Of a stretch of DNA of 64,000 nucleotides, positions 31,801-37,940 are shown piece after piece. A program made the translations under genes and the position numbers. The DNA comes from Luteibacter flocculans. GTDB lineage: Bacteria; Pseudomonadota; Gammaproteobacteria; Xanthomonadales; Rhodanobacteraceae. The stretch covers positions 2,400,001 to 2,464,000 of the forward strand of contig NZ_CP063231.1 in NCBI RefSeq assembly GCF_023612255.1, read 5' to 3'. How positions within the stretch are numbered: position 1 is the stretch's first letter; each line of letters starts with the position of its first letter. The notes beneath the pieces were generated by a model that saw only the letters and a list, made by a program, of their open reading frames with translations, was not told the DNA's origin and searched no databases.

Positions 31801-31976
31801 CCAGGCTGCTTGGTGGCGAACCAGCCGGGACTGAATGCCGGTGGTGTGGCCGCATGCGCCGTGCCGCCAAACAGGCACAACGCTATGACCTGGCAAATCG
31901 CGCGACGACGCAGTGCGGGTCGGGGTATCGCCGAGGCGGCGCGGGAACGGACGGAAGGCTGGGTGCGTGCGATCAT
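19899..31976 (-). CDS. Giant filamentous-haemagglutinin-like exoprotein (TpsA)
   Basis: A 4025-residue secreted protein, the substrate of the two-partner pore encoded upstream. The ATG at 31976 has GAGG six bases upstream. An extended Arg-rich signal peptide ends in ALCLFGGTAHA (about residue 42). The TPS/haemagglutination activity domain is at about residues 125-275 and includes SWESFNVGRGTTVHF and YLLNRNGMIFGGGAQVD. The body is a long right-handed beta-helix of GGDV/GGSI-type repeats (SVAAGGDILSG). The last 250 residues, with VTIWSSNGDINAGKGAKTT, resemble the DUF3739 family. The only cysteines I noticed in the mature chain are Cys3855 and Cys3861. No CdiA-type VENN motif or toxin domain was seen. 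It is probably an adhesin or biofilm protein. Confidence 0.93.
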   Translation of the reverse strand: MIARTQPSVRSRAASAIPRPALRRRAICQVIALCLFGGTAHAATPPAFSPGWFATKQPGTTQPVATPPTGAPGANGGNVYTPGNVMLQQRVQQSIANLDAAAQAVAAQMSAQKSAQAAAQALASNVPNGLATGGLKVDSRVSVDPSLWQNANAPTQSVAGDQTTVEIKQTKSKAILSWESFNVGRGTTVHFDQTGGNQTGGSNQWIALNRVNDPSGKPSEILGQIKAEGTVYLLNRNGMIFGGGAQVDTHSLIASSLDLFTNDVAKSNAFFMKYGIGATQDPEHILPTDDVTFLTSGSVEGYADATRGAVTVEKGASLSGTKDGFVVLSAPTVSQAGRIVADDGQVVLAAAPALVAVQTLAGNLKVAPSSRFSAFAPPKGIVENTGLIQARRGSIQWLADEAHQDGVVVTSTSLSHPGSLQFDSLRNPAGSTITFDAGSVTTVLPEKDGETTSSSQEADKAFQTSRVDVNVSARMESGSLMEVPAGNVTFAADAYLAGGSIVDVSGLANVTLPMSALLVTIPRIGLNELADSPLLRNSPLFAAKNVVIDSTQSGTRPDGVEWVGSPVLNAAGYVANMPRTVDQLMINAGSVTFKASAIVRTGAQLRLEGGFINYLPGVIDAPRLQGADGLLYDIASADPNVAYVGFAGTYTRDHARWGVTEDFTTSPLMANVGRFDPGFIKGGDAGTLSFQPSAKEDIVIDGDLSAHAYAGREQVRTGALPLAGTLSILAVDPTIGSPSDFLKPADAINYVIQRDARPIESYVPDFDEDTKLPSRGDRPGDPSDPLWWRPLSTAMIENGGFRRLRLSTNGTVLLSDDADLQLPDGGEVDITAGAVDVQGTITTHGGTINLISVPTGANAPSQNYVQAVLHVGPQGVLDTSGRWINDSGRAADALQGDAWIDGGSVSLSTWQGVDSLKGTDDTANIVLDAGSIIDVSGGGYVSPQGVLAMNGALPRGRGGDVTLQTHVESGLFSYFGYASPNDLRGGAIQLDGTLIGEGFSGGGALTLHAPAIQIGGTPAPLDDASMLYLDTGLFRSLGFSRYALIADTDASVAAGASVIVDPRTMVADQQALLTLPSATGLLGTAGQPANVGPGEADAYQRYLHRQNGDGISIQAGLYQNWRQVTGPSVFSSVTGTVDIGDGAHVEVGAGETIALAGAGHVVVKGSLVARGGSITLDNIGYALGFNGKAYANRSLWLGPDAVLDASGISLRDPTAGVLPGVGGVLAQRRTGVVLAGGNVALTSDRDLVAEQGARIALGGASNTFDLPTDGRRAGLDTTFYAPSSVWSDAGALTIEAGTGFYFDGTIDAHGGAPLARGGTLNIGAHTALDRNLGIQQLIVTQDGTRVPSASDPYGAALGQNDGADLRFAIDRLDDSGIDALTIGTLGAKSDVVFAGDVDVQVGRSIQIDARHVAAFDADERKATFDNNATTNGGHVMLAAPYISIVGTDTRTTPGASVGTGSLDVAANFVDIGGHVNLSGFERASFVSTGDLRLALDGDQPLFPQTGWLFTTGDLDVTASRVYPATGYRFLIDAYNPTGETTVAFHPAAVTDTSTPLSAGGTLAVGADHVVQGGNLWVPSGAIALGTDDPAATIAALGLSSSMPLSVAKDVHLAAGSVTSVSLDGAVVPYGTTEDGKDWHFDSEAASSPNIVDAPPEKSISMAAGNVAIDSGANVDLSGGGHVQAVEWVPGTGGSRDVLAQSHTDFSNSQTGTQVSQYADGRPVYAIVPGYRAPLSAQDAALEKGAGAGPQVGQGVYLSGVPGLPDGVYTLLPARYATLPGAYRVVQDTSVTDAVVGRVVKAPDGTQIAGGYFADTLTGARDARASAFMLQSAQVWGQYSEYAVTSADTFFANQAARNGDVAPRLGKDAGRLSVAASQALTLGATLDAAPAAGGRGSQVDIAGDAIQITGAGDTALDGYLHVAADELSQLGAGSLLIGGNRTSTAQGDIVDVKADRVLLSNDAAHPLQGSEIILVARGEGGVTLGDGSLLRATATASDDTASAPLLLGQLATDTVPGISGDGSLLRVSGRDPSRIVRKNITGLDGSAGTPGGYLTIGAGAIIDAAGSLSMDATGQTQLAADATLRATDIDITAGRIALAGDNGDSTSSAGTLLIGPRVLAQFANSESTTLRARQSIDLLGDASLRVANDLILSTPGLNSDGGQASLAARSLTLENDTGASTTRAAAGDGALRVETNRFQWGDGNIATHGLSRLDVDATTGTILSGKGTLDLADADLTLTTPRVSVDNGADVRLVTTGAAQLTRGGQADGAAATTVGGTFDIQAGSLAWNTELVSHGGTVRLHATTGDVTVGDGASIDASGLSLPFNDTAVRVPGGTVQLTADAGGILLAQGTTVDVSGASDGGNAGTVRVTAGAGAATVLGRLLGTAADGYLGGTLAVDTFSAFDLGSLASRATAGGFDGSLSVHTRQGDLSLAAGDTLHAHLVHLTADGGDVSVAGAIDGSGTFGGTIDLFGAKGVDIDGRLDTSASSAGHRGGDITLGTSGVTDGTLDPTYGYQVVQTGDAGHIRLGAQARVIQGGDAGAGELHLRVPLLADGDVPVSIAPSVDLSHTASTTLEAYAVWDTSDASADPSKHFDGMIDAAGWFQADPTTGRPVLVAGTFSDDAGNVMPGPDMSNDAQVRDYLARYRFTPSAANAGHATFYGYVNGDPSQGAGTLMHFVQAPGFVFDSRFAGLPNFHVRPGIELRNSGTAIDGGDISILTNWNLGAATRDTDGNLHPVFRYGTATEAPILTLRAAHDLDIRASVTDGFLQLGNAGGSAGGPPVPTTWEEASAGWQALLDTGLGVDGFPNLFSAPTEFTSGDPVAINDYYTEYVAYTAYLLSELPGAPGYRPVDAITYGLGFGFVMSVPDAPAPLPTPTNLNQYLPYLAAYPDYLNQSIALTGFVDTLSVPDVMQPLLAPPTTLDAIDRSAPVDNSPSPLAVTKNPLPLLSATLAGGNSSSYRFVAGADTLSVDPLALAPSHTGDVMLGGHTEFTDTATGRVIVAPTLVRTGTGDIDIAASGDIRWTDDRAPAAIYAAGAPADGTATDAGVNLLRPSQIDGLVTSAAPEMVVNGAVNPDQGGHVSLHAGGDIVALQNTVDETGDITGTAGTSTAQYWWQWMQVNNTADRSSINFGSFDQGVMSVGGDVNVSAGGDVRQLSVSLPTTWTITSDASGDRTLRTIGGGDLSVAAGGDILSGSYFVAKGDGDIRAGGSIGADFSVPYTTAAGKESTMPVSTLIAMQDARVDVAAGGSVSLGGVFNPSWLDDGGVDALAPTGHADGQSYSTRSRLSVTAFAGDLTYGDLVSPLTLFTPGLTADVPVESAGDILPATVSLVAANGNLDLRAAGELFPSADGNLTLLARDSVRFDMPAGGDTGSRFVWGQIDAPLSSLPSPLYLDPLTLSDGSPATRVRQQGYLADALFGTLADQQFLHAPTPWHANDADPVRVYALDGDILNGTGGGMGGVFLMPSKVARVEAGRDIVDLAYVGQQVHGSDISVIRAGRDIYDTPLSVRFLQTGGVEEPWSILPVILQGGSGYLSVEAGRDLGRFASQTEFYALPNTRSATYKTLQQPGTPSFMTGIDSTGNTLNPFLGPDGASIYAAFGVGPGIDQAAFIATYVDPTASRPAGLDDGAASLVAFVESYDAGLGLDTGLIADAVKPSYSVEQAWARLQQLPDDAKALFTQDSLFRILAQVGKDYNDDASPFKGQYARGYAAINTLFPASLGYTANGLDGGSNGAQARVSTGDLDMRGSTIQTQRGGNVSILGPGGDALLGGTSAPPPATDSAGNVLDGPNTQGVLTLRQGGISMFTDGSTLLAQSRVFTEQGGDVTIWSSNGDINAGKGAKTTSEIPPVSYLCTTDAWCFQNPAGQVSGAGIATLQTVAGAPEGAVYLMAPRGTVDAGDAGIRVSGNLVIAAAHVANADNVQVKGDAVGLPVVQSVNVGALNAASSAASAATKAAEDVARQQQADARDRQPSVISVQVLGDNPSASVDSARNGAYDPSSPVQVMRRGSANDRLTPAERARLTQ

Positions 31977-32034
31977 GGCTGACCTCGGAAAACGGAATGT
32001 CGCGGCGCGGCGCCGCGTTGTGTTGCATCGGCGA

Positions 32035-32526
32035 TCACGGCGTATCCCCGCCCGCGAAGTCACCGGTCATCGTCGCCACTTCGTCGTTGAGTTCGGGAAG
32101 GGCGGCGAGCTCCTTCAATTCGTCGCTGTTCAACTCGCGCAATACGGCTCGGATAGCGAGACGACGTCCGTCGTGCAACCACGCATTGAGCACGCTGGCG
32201 ATCGCACGGATCGCGGGCAGCGCCGTCTCTTCCAGATGCGGCTTGCGGTGACGCAGGCCGTCTTCCACGGCGTAATGGACGCGCGAACCAAGAAAGGCAG
32301 ACGACTCGCGCAGCAGCTTCTCCAGCGTCTCGCGCGAACAGCGCTCCATCAGCACCTCAGCGGCCCTCGCCTGACGTGCCGCGAACAACTGCCGAAGCAT
32401 CTCCGCCAGTGCGTTCATGCAGCTCATGCCGCAGGTCCGTGCATCGACAGCCGCGCGAGCGCGCGACGCGCGCGGCTTCCTCGCGCGGGGTTCGGCGTGG
32501 ACAGAGAGATCATGATCGGGATACAC
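32035..32526 (-). CDS. Hypothetical protein upstream of tpsA
   Basis: Up to 163 residues. The GTG at 32526 has GAGGTGG five bases upstream; ATGs at 32427 and 32418 would remove an Arg-rich N-terminus and leave 130 or 127 residues. The core is helical (MLRQLFAARQARAAEVLM, ELNSDELKELAALPEL) and has no signal peptide. I do not recognise the family. It lies between the coiled-coil protein gene and tpsA, 58 bp from the latter, in the same operon-like run. It could be a cytoplasmic partner or regulator of TpsA export; this is only positional inference. Confidence 0.65.
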   Translation of the reverse strand: MYPDHDLSVHAEPRARKPRASRARAAVDARTCGMSCMNALAEMLRQLFAARQARAAEVLMERCSRETLEKLLRESSAFLGSRVHYAVEDGLRHRKPHLEETALPAIRAIASVLNAWLHDGRRLAIRAVLRELNSDELKELAALPELNDEVATMTGDFAGGDTP

Positions 32527-32628
32527 AAGCCACCTCGCGGCGAGTGCAGCAAAAGAAGGGACCTCCGTGTCCGGTGCGGTGTCCGGTGCCTTCCCTTGCG
32601 CCCCACCGCTGGGCGAAACTCTTCCCGT

Positions 32629-33255
32629 TCATGGCGTCGCGGACGCCTGGCCGGCGCGCGGATCGAAGCGCTGCTCGTAAAGCTTGTCGCCGAACGACTG
32701 TGCGGCGTTCTCCAGCTTCGCCCTGGACTTTGCTGCGAACGGTTGCCGCGAGGCGATCACGTCGCCAAGGTCGAGGTTTTCATAGGCAGCGATCACTTCC
32801 TGCCCGACCCGGTACATCTGCACGTTGCGCGCGGTGCAGGCGTCTACCTGCCCCTTGGCGACATCCAGTTCCTTCGCCAGCCGTGCCCGTTCGCTTTCCG
32901 CCGTGCGCAAGGCCGTGGCGGCCGAGCCTGCCTCCGCCTTGCCGCGCAGTGCTTCGGCCTCGGCGACCTCGCGACGCTGGCGTTCGACCGCGAGCGCGCG
33001 ACTCGCCTCCGGCGACACGCCGCTGGCGCTCTTTGCCGCCGCGCGCGCCGTCTCGGCATCCTTCTTGGCCTCGTCGCGTTCCTTCTCGAGCGCCGCCTTC
33101 TCGGCCTCCCATGCCGACTGGCGCGCCTGCAATTCCTGCACCTGCGTGCGTGCCTCGCGTAACTGGTCGCGAATGCGGCTCTCCAGGCTGGCTGTCTGCG
33201 CATGCGCCGCCGGCAGCACGGCGAGCAAGGCAATGGCGATGACGGTACGTTTCAT
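32629..33255 (-). CDS. Periplasmic coiled-coil protein
   Basis: A 208-residue protein with a signal peptide (VIAIALLAVLPAAHAQ, cleavage near residue 19). Residues 20-135 form a long Glu/Lys/Arg/Ala-rich coiled coil (LESRIRDQLREARTQVQEL onwards). A short globular end carries CTARNVQMYRVGQEVI and AYENLDLGDV. I know no named family. It is encoded 9 bp after the porin gene, so probably made with it. A periplasm-spanning or scaffold role between the Ton motor and outer-membrane parts is conceivable but unproven. Confidence 0.8.
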   Translation of the reverse strand: MKRTVIAIALLAVLPAAHAQTASLESRIRDQLREARTQVQELQARQSAWEAEKAALEKERDEAKKDAETARAAAKSASGVSPEASRALAVERQRREVAEAEALRGKAEAGSAATALRTAESERARLAKELDVAKGQVDACTARNVQMYRVGQEVIAAYENLDLGDVIASRQPFAAKSRAKLENAAQSFGDKLYEQRFDPRAGQASATP

Positions 33256-33264
33256 GTCGCCTCC

Positions 33265-34971
33265 TTAGAACCGGGCATTCATTTCGAGCTGGAACACGTC
33301 GATGGATAGCGGCGGACCGAAGACTTCCTTGGCGTTGAGGTAACGCGCGGTCAGCCATGCGTAGGTCGAGATGCCGTAGCTGCCACCGACGATGAAGCCC
33401 TTGGCATTGGTGCCACCGAGATGGAAATCGGGATCGGCCAAGCCATCGAGCGTGGCATCGGGCTGCAGGTACTTGTAGGCCAGCGCGACGTTCCAATCCC
33501 CCGCGGCGTGCGGGTTCACGTCGCCCAGCGTGGCGCGCACCATCCAGCCGACGGGGCCGCTCTTGTAGGTCTTCTCGCTGAAGTCGCCCGCGCCGAAGTT
33601 GTTGACCAGCCGGTTCAGGCCCACGTCGGGGCGGAACGCGTCACTACGGTGATAAGCCATGTTGCGGAGGTAGTCGGCCTCGATGCGCAGCGGCGTGTCT
33701 GCCACCTTCATGTCGAGCCGCGTGGTCGCATTCGCCACGTGATAGTCATAAACCAACCCGACGTATTGCGGCTGGGCGTATTGGGTCGGCGAGTTCGGAT
33801 CGGGCACGATGTTGCGGATCAGGAACAGCGAGTTGCCCTTCTGCATGTACGCAGAGCGGGTGGCGTCGGTGTCACAGAAGCTCGCGCCGAGGTAGATCGA
33901 ACACGGCGACGACAGTTCGCCGCGCATGTGGTCGAAACGGTAGTAGGCGAGGGCCACCTTCCATTCCGTGTCCTCGTCGAACTTCCAGGAGCCACCGAGC
34001 TGTGCGCCGGTCATCCACTTGTCGCGGCTGGCACTCTTGACGCCTTGCCGCGACGGAAAGTCGTCCGCCTGGTATTCGATCGGGAACATGCCGACCGTTG
34101 CGAACGCACCGACGCTTTCGGTCATCGGCACGTTGAATTTACCGGCGATGCCATCGAAGTTGAGGTCGTTCGCGTAGAGCAGATCCGTGCTCAGGAACGG
34201 ATTGGTCATACGCCCGCCGATCACCTGCGCCCACGTGGTGGGCTTCCAGGCGAGCCACGCCTGATCGAGCCAGAGGTTCTTCTTGACGAGACCGCCGCCC
34301 AGCGTCGCCGTGGTGGACACCGGATTGTTGTCGTCGCCCGAGCCGATCCGGATGCCGGCCGTCACGGTCTCGCCAAGATCGACATTGACGCCGAGGCGGG
34401 CGCGGATGCGCAGCGAATTGGTACGGTTCTCTCGCGTGTTGAGCAGCGGCGGCGGGTTCACACCGTTGAGGTCATACGGGCCCGTGCGGTTCAACTGCGC
34501 GAAGTCCACCACCGGATAGGCATTGCCCTTGTCGTAGTAGTGAAACTCGTCGCGCACGCGCATGTCGCCGGCCCAACTGATCCGATCGAGCCATTCGGGA
34601 AGCGCCCCGGGCTCGGCCCAATGCTCGCTCTTGGCCTGCGCCACCACTTCCTGACGCAGCTCGTCCTTGATCTGGTTGCGCACCACTTCCGGCACGTAGG
34701 TCACGCGTACCTGGCCCGGCGTGGCAGGCGCCGCATTGGCCGTGCCGGCCAGCGTCTTCGCTTGCGCCGCCTCGGCGTTGGCCTGAGCGATCAGCCCATC
34801 CGCATCGGCCTGGGTCAGTACGCCGCGCTTCACCAACAGGCGTACGAGGTTGATGGTGGCGTTGTCCGAGGGCGCGTTCTGCGCATGTGCGGCACCCGTG
34901 CACAGCGCGAGGCCGATGGTCAGGGCCAGCATGGCTCGCGCGGGACGATGGCGGGCCTTTCCGATGGTCAT
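33265..34971 (-). CDS. Putative outer-membrane porin
   Basis: A 568-residue outer-membrane beta-barrel of the putative-porin type (Porin_5-like). I choose the ATG at 34971: GGAG lies seven bases upstream and it gives a 30-residue signal peptide ending ALCTGAAHA. An ATG at 35031 overlapping the tonB stop (ATGA) is an alternative with a weaker ribosome site. After the signal come a short helical segment (LLVKRGVLTQADADGLI) and an amphipathic helix, then a barrel of alternating strands (LRIRARLGVNVDLGETVTAGI, WKVALAYYRFDH). The chain ends in Phe, the usual outer-membrane-protein signal. Confidence 0.85.
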   Translation of the reverse strand: MTIGKARHRPARAMLALTIGLALCTGAAHAQNAPSDNATINLVRLLVKRGVLTQADADGLIAQANAEAAQAKTLAGTANAAPATPGQVRVTYVPEVVRNQIKDELRQEVVAQAKSEHWAEPGALPEWLDRISWAGDMRVRDEFHYYDKGNAYPVVDFAQLNRTGPYDLNGVNPPPLLNTRENRTNSLRIRARLGVNVDLGETVTAGIRIGSGDDNNPVSTTATLGGGLVKKNLWLDQAWLAWKPTTWAQVIGGRMTNPFLSTDLLYANDLNFDGIAGKFNVPMTESVGAFATVGMFPIEYQADDFPSRQGVKSASRDKWMTGAQLGGSWKFDEDTEWKVALAYYRFDHMRGELSSPCSIYLGASFCDTDATRSAYMQKGNSLFLIRNIVPDPNSPTQYAQPQYVGLVYDYHVANATTRLDMKVADTPLRIEADYLRNMAYHRSDAFRPDVGLNRLVNNFGAGDFSEKTYKSGPVGWMVRATLGDVNPHAAGDWNVALAYKYLQPDATLDGLADPDFHLGGTNAKGFIVGGSYGISTYAWLTARYLNAKEVFGPPLSIDVFQLEMNARF

Positions 34972-35027
34972 GCGAACTCTCCGGTATCCAAGGTCTTGGC
35001 GTTCGTGGAAGCGTGGGTGGACGGCGC

Positions 35028-35705
35028 TCATGCGGGTCGTTTCCCGCGGATGGCGACGCGCAAGGGGAAATGCAGGGATACTGGCGGTGCTACGTCGATC
35101 CGCGGCATCGCGCGCAACGCGTCGAGCAGCGCCGCGTCGTTCTGAGCATTGCCGGTGGAGCCGACCAGCTCCGCGCGGGTCAGTTGGCCCGAGGCGTCGA
35201 GCCAGATGTCGGCGCGCACGTCGAAGACAAGCCGATTGACGCGGTCGTCGCGCTGCATCGCTTGCTGGATGGCGTAACCGAGATACTGGTCGTAGCTACC
35301 CATGCCAGTGCCTGTACCGCCATTGGCACCTACCATGCCGCTGCCATCGCCCGCGCCGATGTTGAAGGCGTCGCCGCCCGCCTGCGCGTCGGCGTTCATC
35401 GTCAACTGCTTCGCGACGTCGTTGCTCGGCTTCGGCGCATCGACGGGCTTCTGCGGCACCTCCGTCGGTTTTTCGTCGACCGGCTTCGGTTCGTCGGTCT
35501 TCTTCGGCTCGGGCGGCTTTTCCTTCGGCGGTGGAGGCGGCGGAGGCAGCGGAGTGATCGTCGCGATGCGCGGCGCTTCCCGACGCACACCGACGCGGCT
35601 GCTGGAGAAGTGCCAGATCGCCACGCCCAGCAACAGCAGTGCGACGACGCCGACCGCCTTGCCCAACCAGCGTGGGGTGCCCTGACGGGGTCCGTTGCGG
35701 CTCAC
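35028..35705 (-). CDS. tonB: TonB-family energy transducer
   Basis: A 225-residue protein with one N-terminal membrane anchor (VGVVALLLLGVAIW, residues 18-31), a Pro/Lys-rich periplasmic spacer (PPPPPPPKEKPPEPKK onwards, residues 50-95), a Gly-rich stretch, and a TonB C-terminal domain (residues 140-225) with FDVRADIWLDASGQLTRAEL and SLHFPLRVAI. It should couple the ExbB-ExbD motor to an outer-membrane partner. It lies 4 bp after exbD and overlaps a possible porin start. No TonB-dependent receptor is encoded in the window, so the partner may be TpsB, the porin or an outside receptor. Confidence 0.9.
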   Translation of the reverse strand: MSRNGPRQGTPRWLGKAVGVVALLLLGVAIWHFSSSRVGVRREAPRIATITPLPPPPPPPKEKPPEPKKTDEPKPVDEKPTEVPQKPVDAPKPSNDVAKQLTMNADAQAGGDAFNIGAGDGSGMVGANGGTGTGMGSYDQYLGYAIQQAMQRDDRVNRLVFDVRADIWLDASGQLTRAELVGSTGNAQNDAALLDALRAMPRIDVAPPVSLHFPLRVAIRGKRPA

Positions 35706-35709
35706 GCGA

Positions 35710-36117
35710 TCAGTCCTTGGGTGCCTTGCCGGTGACCAGGCCGACCTGCGGCAGGTCCACCCGGCGCAGCAGGTCGAGAATGTCCATCACCTTCTGGTAC
35801 TGAACCGTCGAATCGCCCTTCACCACGACAGGGAAATCGGGATTCAGCGCCTTCAGCGAGCGCAGCCGGTCTTCCAGTTCGGCGAGCGTCACCGGATAGG
35901 CGTCCAGATAGATCTGGCCCGTCTCCGAGACGGTGATCGCCTTGGTCTGCGGCTTGGCCATGCTGACCGCCGCGCTCGCCTTGGGCAGGTTCACCTTGAT
36001 GCCCTGCACCGATGCGGTGGTCATGATGATGAAGATGACGAGCAACACGTACGCCAGGTCGAGCATCGGCGTGATGTTGATGTCGTCGTACGGCTTGTCG
36101 TCGTCCTGGGCGCGCAT
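35710..36117 (-). CDS. exbD: ExbD/TolR-family biopolymer transport protein
   Basis: A 135-residue protein with a short cytoplasmic N-terminus, one membrane helix carrying the conserved proton-path Asp (TPMLDLAYVLLVIFIIMTT, Asp20) and a periplasmic domain ending in KVMDILDLLRRV. It should form the motor stator with the ExbB protein encoded 10 bp upstream and energise the TonB encoded 4 bp downstream. Confidence 0.93.
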   Translation of the reverse strand: MRAQDDDKPYDDINITPMLDLAYVLLVIFIIMTTASVQGIKVNLPKASAAVSMAKPQTKAITVSETGQIYLDAYPVTLAELEDRLRSLKALNPDFPVVVKGDSTVQYQKVMDILDLLRRVDLPQVGLVTGKAPKD

Positions 36118-36127
36118 GATCCGGACC

Positions 36128-37903
36128 TCAGGCCGCGACGGCCGACGGATGCACGACGCGCTGCTGCTCAGCCAGGCGCGTCACGAACTCGTCGACGAAC
36201 ACCTGCATGTTCGCCGTGACGTTCTTGTTCCGGATCAGCAGGTAGTTGTAGCCGAACAATGCGGGGATCGCGACGAAGAGGCCGGCCACCGTGGCAAGCA
36301 GTGCCGCCGCGATACCGGGAGCGATGGCGTTGACGTTCACGTCGCCTGCGGCAGCAATCGCCGCGAAGGTGATCATCACGCCCACCACCGTGCCGAGCAG
36401 TCCAAGGAAGGGGCCGCCGGAGATCGCGATCGTCAGCATCACCATCGACTTCGCCAGGCTCTGGTTCTCGCGCACCAGCGTGGCGTCCATGGTGGCGCGG
36501 ATGGCCTCGATCGATTCGGAGGCGATGTGATCGTGCCCGTCTTCGTCGCGGCGGCTCCACACTTCGGCAGCGCCTACCTTGTACAGGCGATACAGCGACG
36601 AATCAGACAGGCGCGACGCGGTGGGGTCACGCGACAACGCGAGGATGTTGCGCCCCTGCTGACGGAACGCCTCGAGGAAATCGTCGTTGGCACGGCTGAC
36701 GCGATTGACGTACGACGCACGCTGCCACATGACCACCCAGGACAACGCAGCCATCGCGAGCAGGATGCCGATCACGACCCACGCGTCCACGGTCACCGAC
36801 TTCACGATAATGCCGAAGTAACCGAAGCCGATGCCGGCCTGCTTTTCATCGGCCCCATAAGCGAGCAGCTTGGATTCGGCGCCCTGCGACTGCGCGTCCA
36901 CGGCGATGAGCGCTGCCGGGCGCGCGACGCGCGACACCCGCACTTCGTCGACCAGGCCGGTAAATGGCACCACGCCATCGGCCTGCGCGTTACCGTCGCC
37001 GCCGACCGTCGCCTCGCTGGTCAGCGCCGGCAGTTTCGCATCGAGCGTCGCATACGGCCGACCATCGACATATAGCTGGATGGCGGCGCCGCTGGCGACG
37101 ACGGCGAGATGGGTCCATGCGCCCGCCTTGATCGGCTCTCCGGCCGCGCTGGTGGCGTCGTCCAGTTGGACGAAGGGCACGCCATTGTCGAGCCCGACGA
37201 GCAGCTTCCGATCGCCTTGATGGCGGGCATACACGACCGTGCGCCCGGCCGGCATCGGATCGGGCTTGATCCACGCGCTGAAGGTGAAGCTGCCGCCCTC
37301 GGCGACGTTCATCGAGACACCGCCAGGCAGCGTCATGAAGGTCGTGCCATCCAGGCGCGCCGCCTTGCCGATGACCCCGTCTACCGTCGGGACAGCGTTG
37401 CCGATGGCATTGTTGCCGTATGCGGTCGCATCATGCGGCGGCGTACCGGCAGCATCCTCGAAATGATAGACGGCGGCGTAGTCCGCATCGAACACCGCGC
37501 CCGTCTTCTCGGCGCCCTGCGCCTTCGGATTGCCGTAGTACATCCATATCTGCTGCTGACTGTCGGCAGCCAGTTGCGGCACGTCGACCCAGACCAGCCC
37601 CACGCCGAGCACCGGATCGAAGCTTTCGATCTGGTAGTTCAGCGGCGTCTTGTCGTCGGCGGCCACGAAGCGCACATCGGCGCCGCTCTCCGACACGCCA
37701 TCGAAGGTGAAGTTGCCCGAATGCAGGCGGACGAGCAGCGGCACGCGCCCCACGGCTGTGGCGACGTTGCCGCCCTTGGCCGTCGTATCGAGGGTGATGG
37801 CCTTGCGGAAGGCGAAGTCCTGGTTCCACCAGGAGCCTTCGGCATGGGCCGCCGGGATCCCGCCGAGGATCAACAAGCAGGTCAGGAACAAGAATCGAGT
37901 CAC
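36128..37903 (-). CDS. ExbB/MotA/TolQ proton-channel protein with N-terminal DUF2341- and LamG-like domains
   Basis: A 591-residue fusion. The GTG at 37903 is preceded by AGGGG at good spacing and gives a signal peptide FLFLTCLLILGGIPAAHA (residues 4-21). Residues 25-145 are DUF2341-like (WWNQDFAFRKAITLD, QIWMYYGNP). Residues 150-335 are a LamG/concanavalin-type fold (GTTFMTLPGG, FTFSAWIKPD, WTHLAVVASG, LYVDGRPYATLD, GLVDEVRVS). The first membrane helix is near 383-405. The ExbB part ends the protein, with SGGPFLGLLGTVVGVMITF and LLATVAGLFVAIPALFGYN. Ordinary ExbB is about 240 residues without the large exported head. The head may bind a carbohydrate or a surface polymer. Confidence 0.9.
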   Translation of the reverse strand: MTRFLFLTCLLILGGIPAAHAEGSWWNQDFAFRKAITLDTTAKGGNVATAVGRVPLLVRLHSGNFTFDGVSESGADVRFVAADDKTPLNYQIESFDPVLGVGLVWVDVPQLAADSQQQIWMYYGNPKAQGAEKTGAVFDADYAAVYHFEDAAGTPPHDATAYGNNAIGNAVPTVDGVIGKAARLDGTTFMTLPGGVSMNVAEGGSFTFSAWIKPDPMPAGRTVVYARHQGDRKLLVGLDNGVPFVQLDDATSAAGEPIKAGAWTHLAVVASGAAIQLYVDGRPYATLDAKLPALTSEATVGGDGNAQADGVVPFTGLVDEVRVSRVARPAALIAVDAQSQGAESKLLAYGADEKQAGIGFGYFGIIVKSVTVDAWVVIGILLAMAALSWVVMWQRASYVNRVSRANDDFLEAFRQQGRNILALSRDPTASRLSDSSLYRLYKVGAAEVWSRRDEDGHDHIASESIEAIRATMDATLVRENQSLAKSMVMLTIAISGGPFLGLLGTVVGVMITFAAIAAAGDVNVNAIAPGIAAALLATVAGLFVAIPALFGYNYLLIRNKNVTANMQVFVDEFVTRLAEQQRVVHPSAVAA

Positions 37904-37940
37904 GGTGATACCCCTGGATGGTTGCGCTCGGACCGGGCGG

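Noticed and set aside
19899-31976. CdiA-type contact-dependent toxin
   Set aside because: There is no VENN motif, no toxin-like C-terminus and no small immunity gene after the stop. The C-terminus resembles DUF3739.
28497-31982. Open frame of 1161 codons on the plus strand
   Set aside because: It is antisense to the 5' half of tpsA, whose signal peptide and TPS domain are clear. Long shadow frames are expected in GC-rich DNA, and its residue composition (Arg/Ala/His-rich) looks non-coding.
34971-35031. Longer porin start at 35031 with ATGA overlap to tonB
   Set aside because: It would put 20 extra residues before the signal peptide and has a weaker ribosome site than the ATG at 34971; kept only as an alternative.
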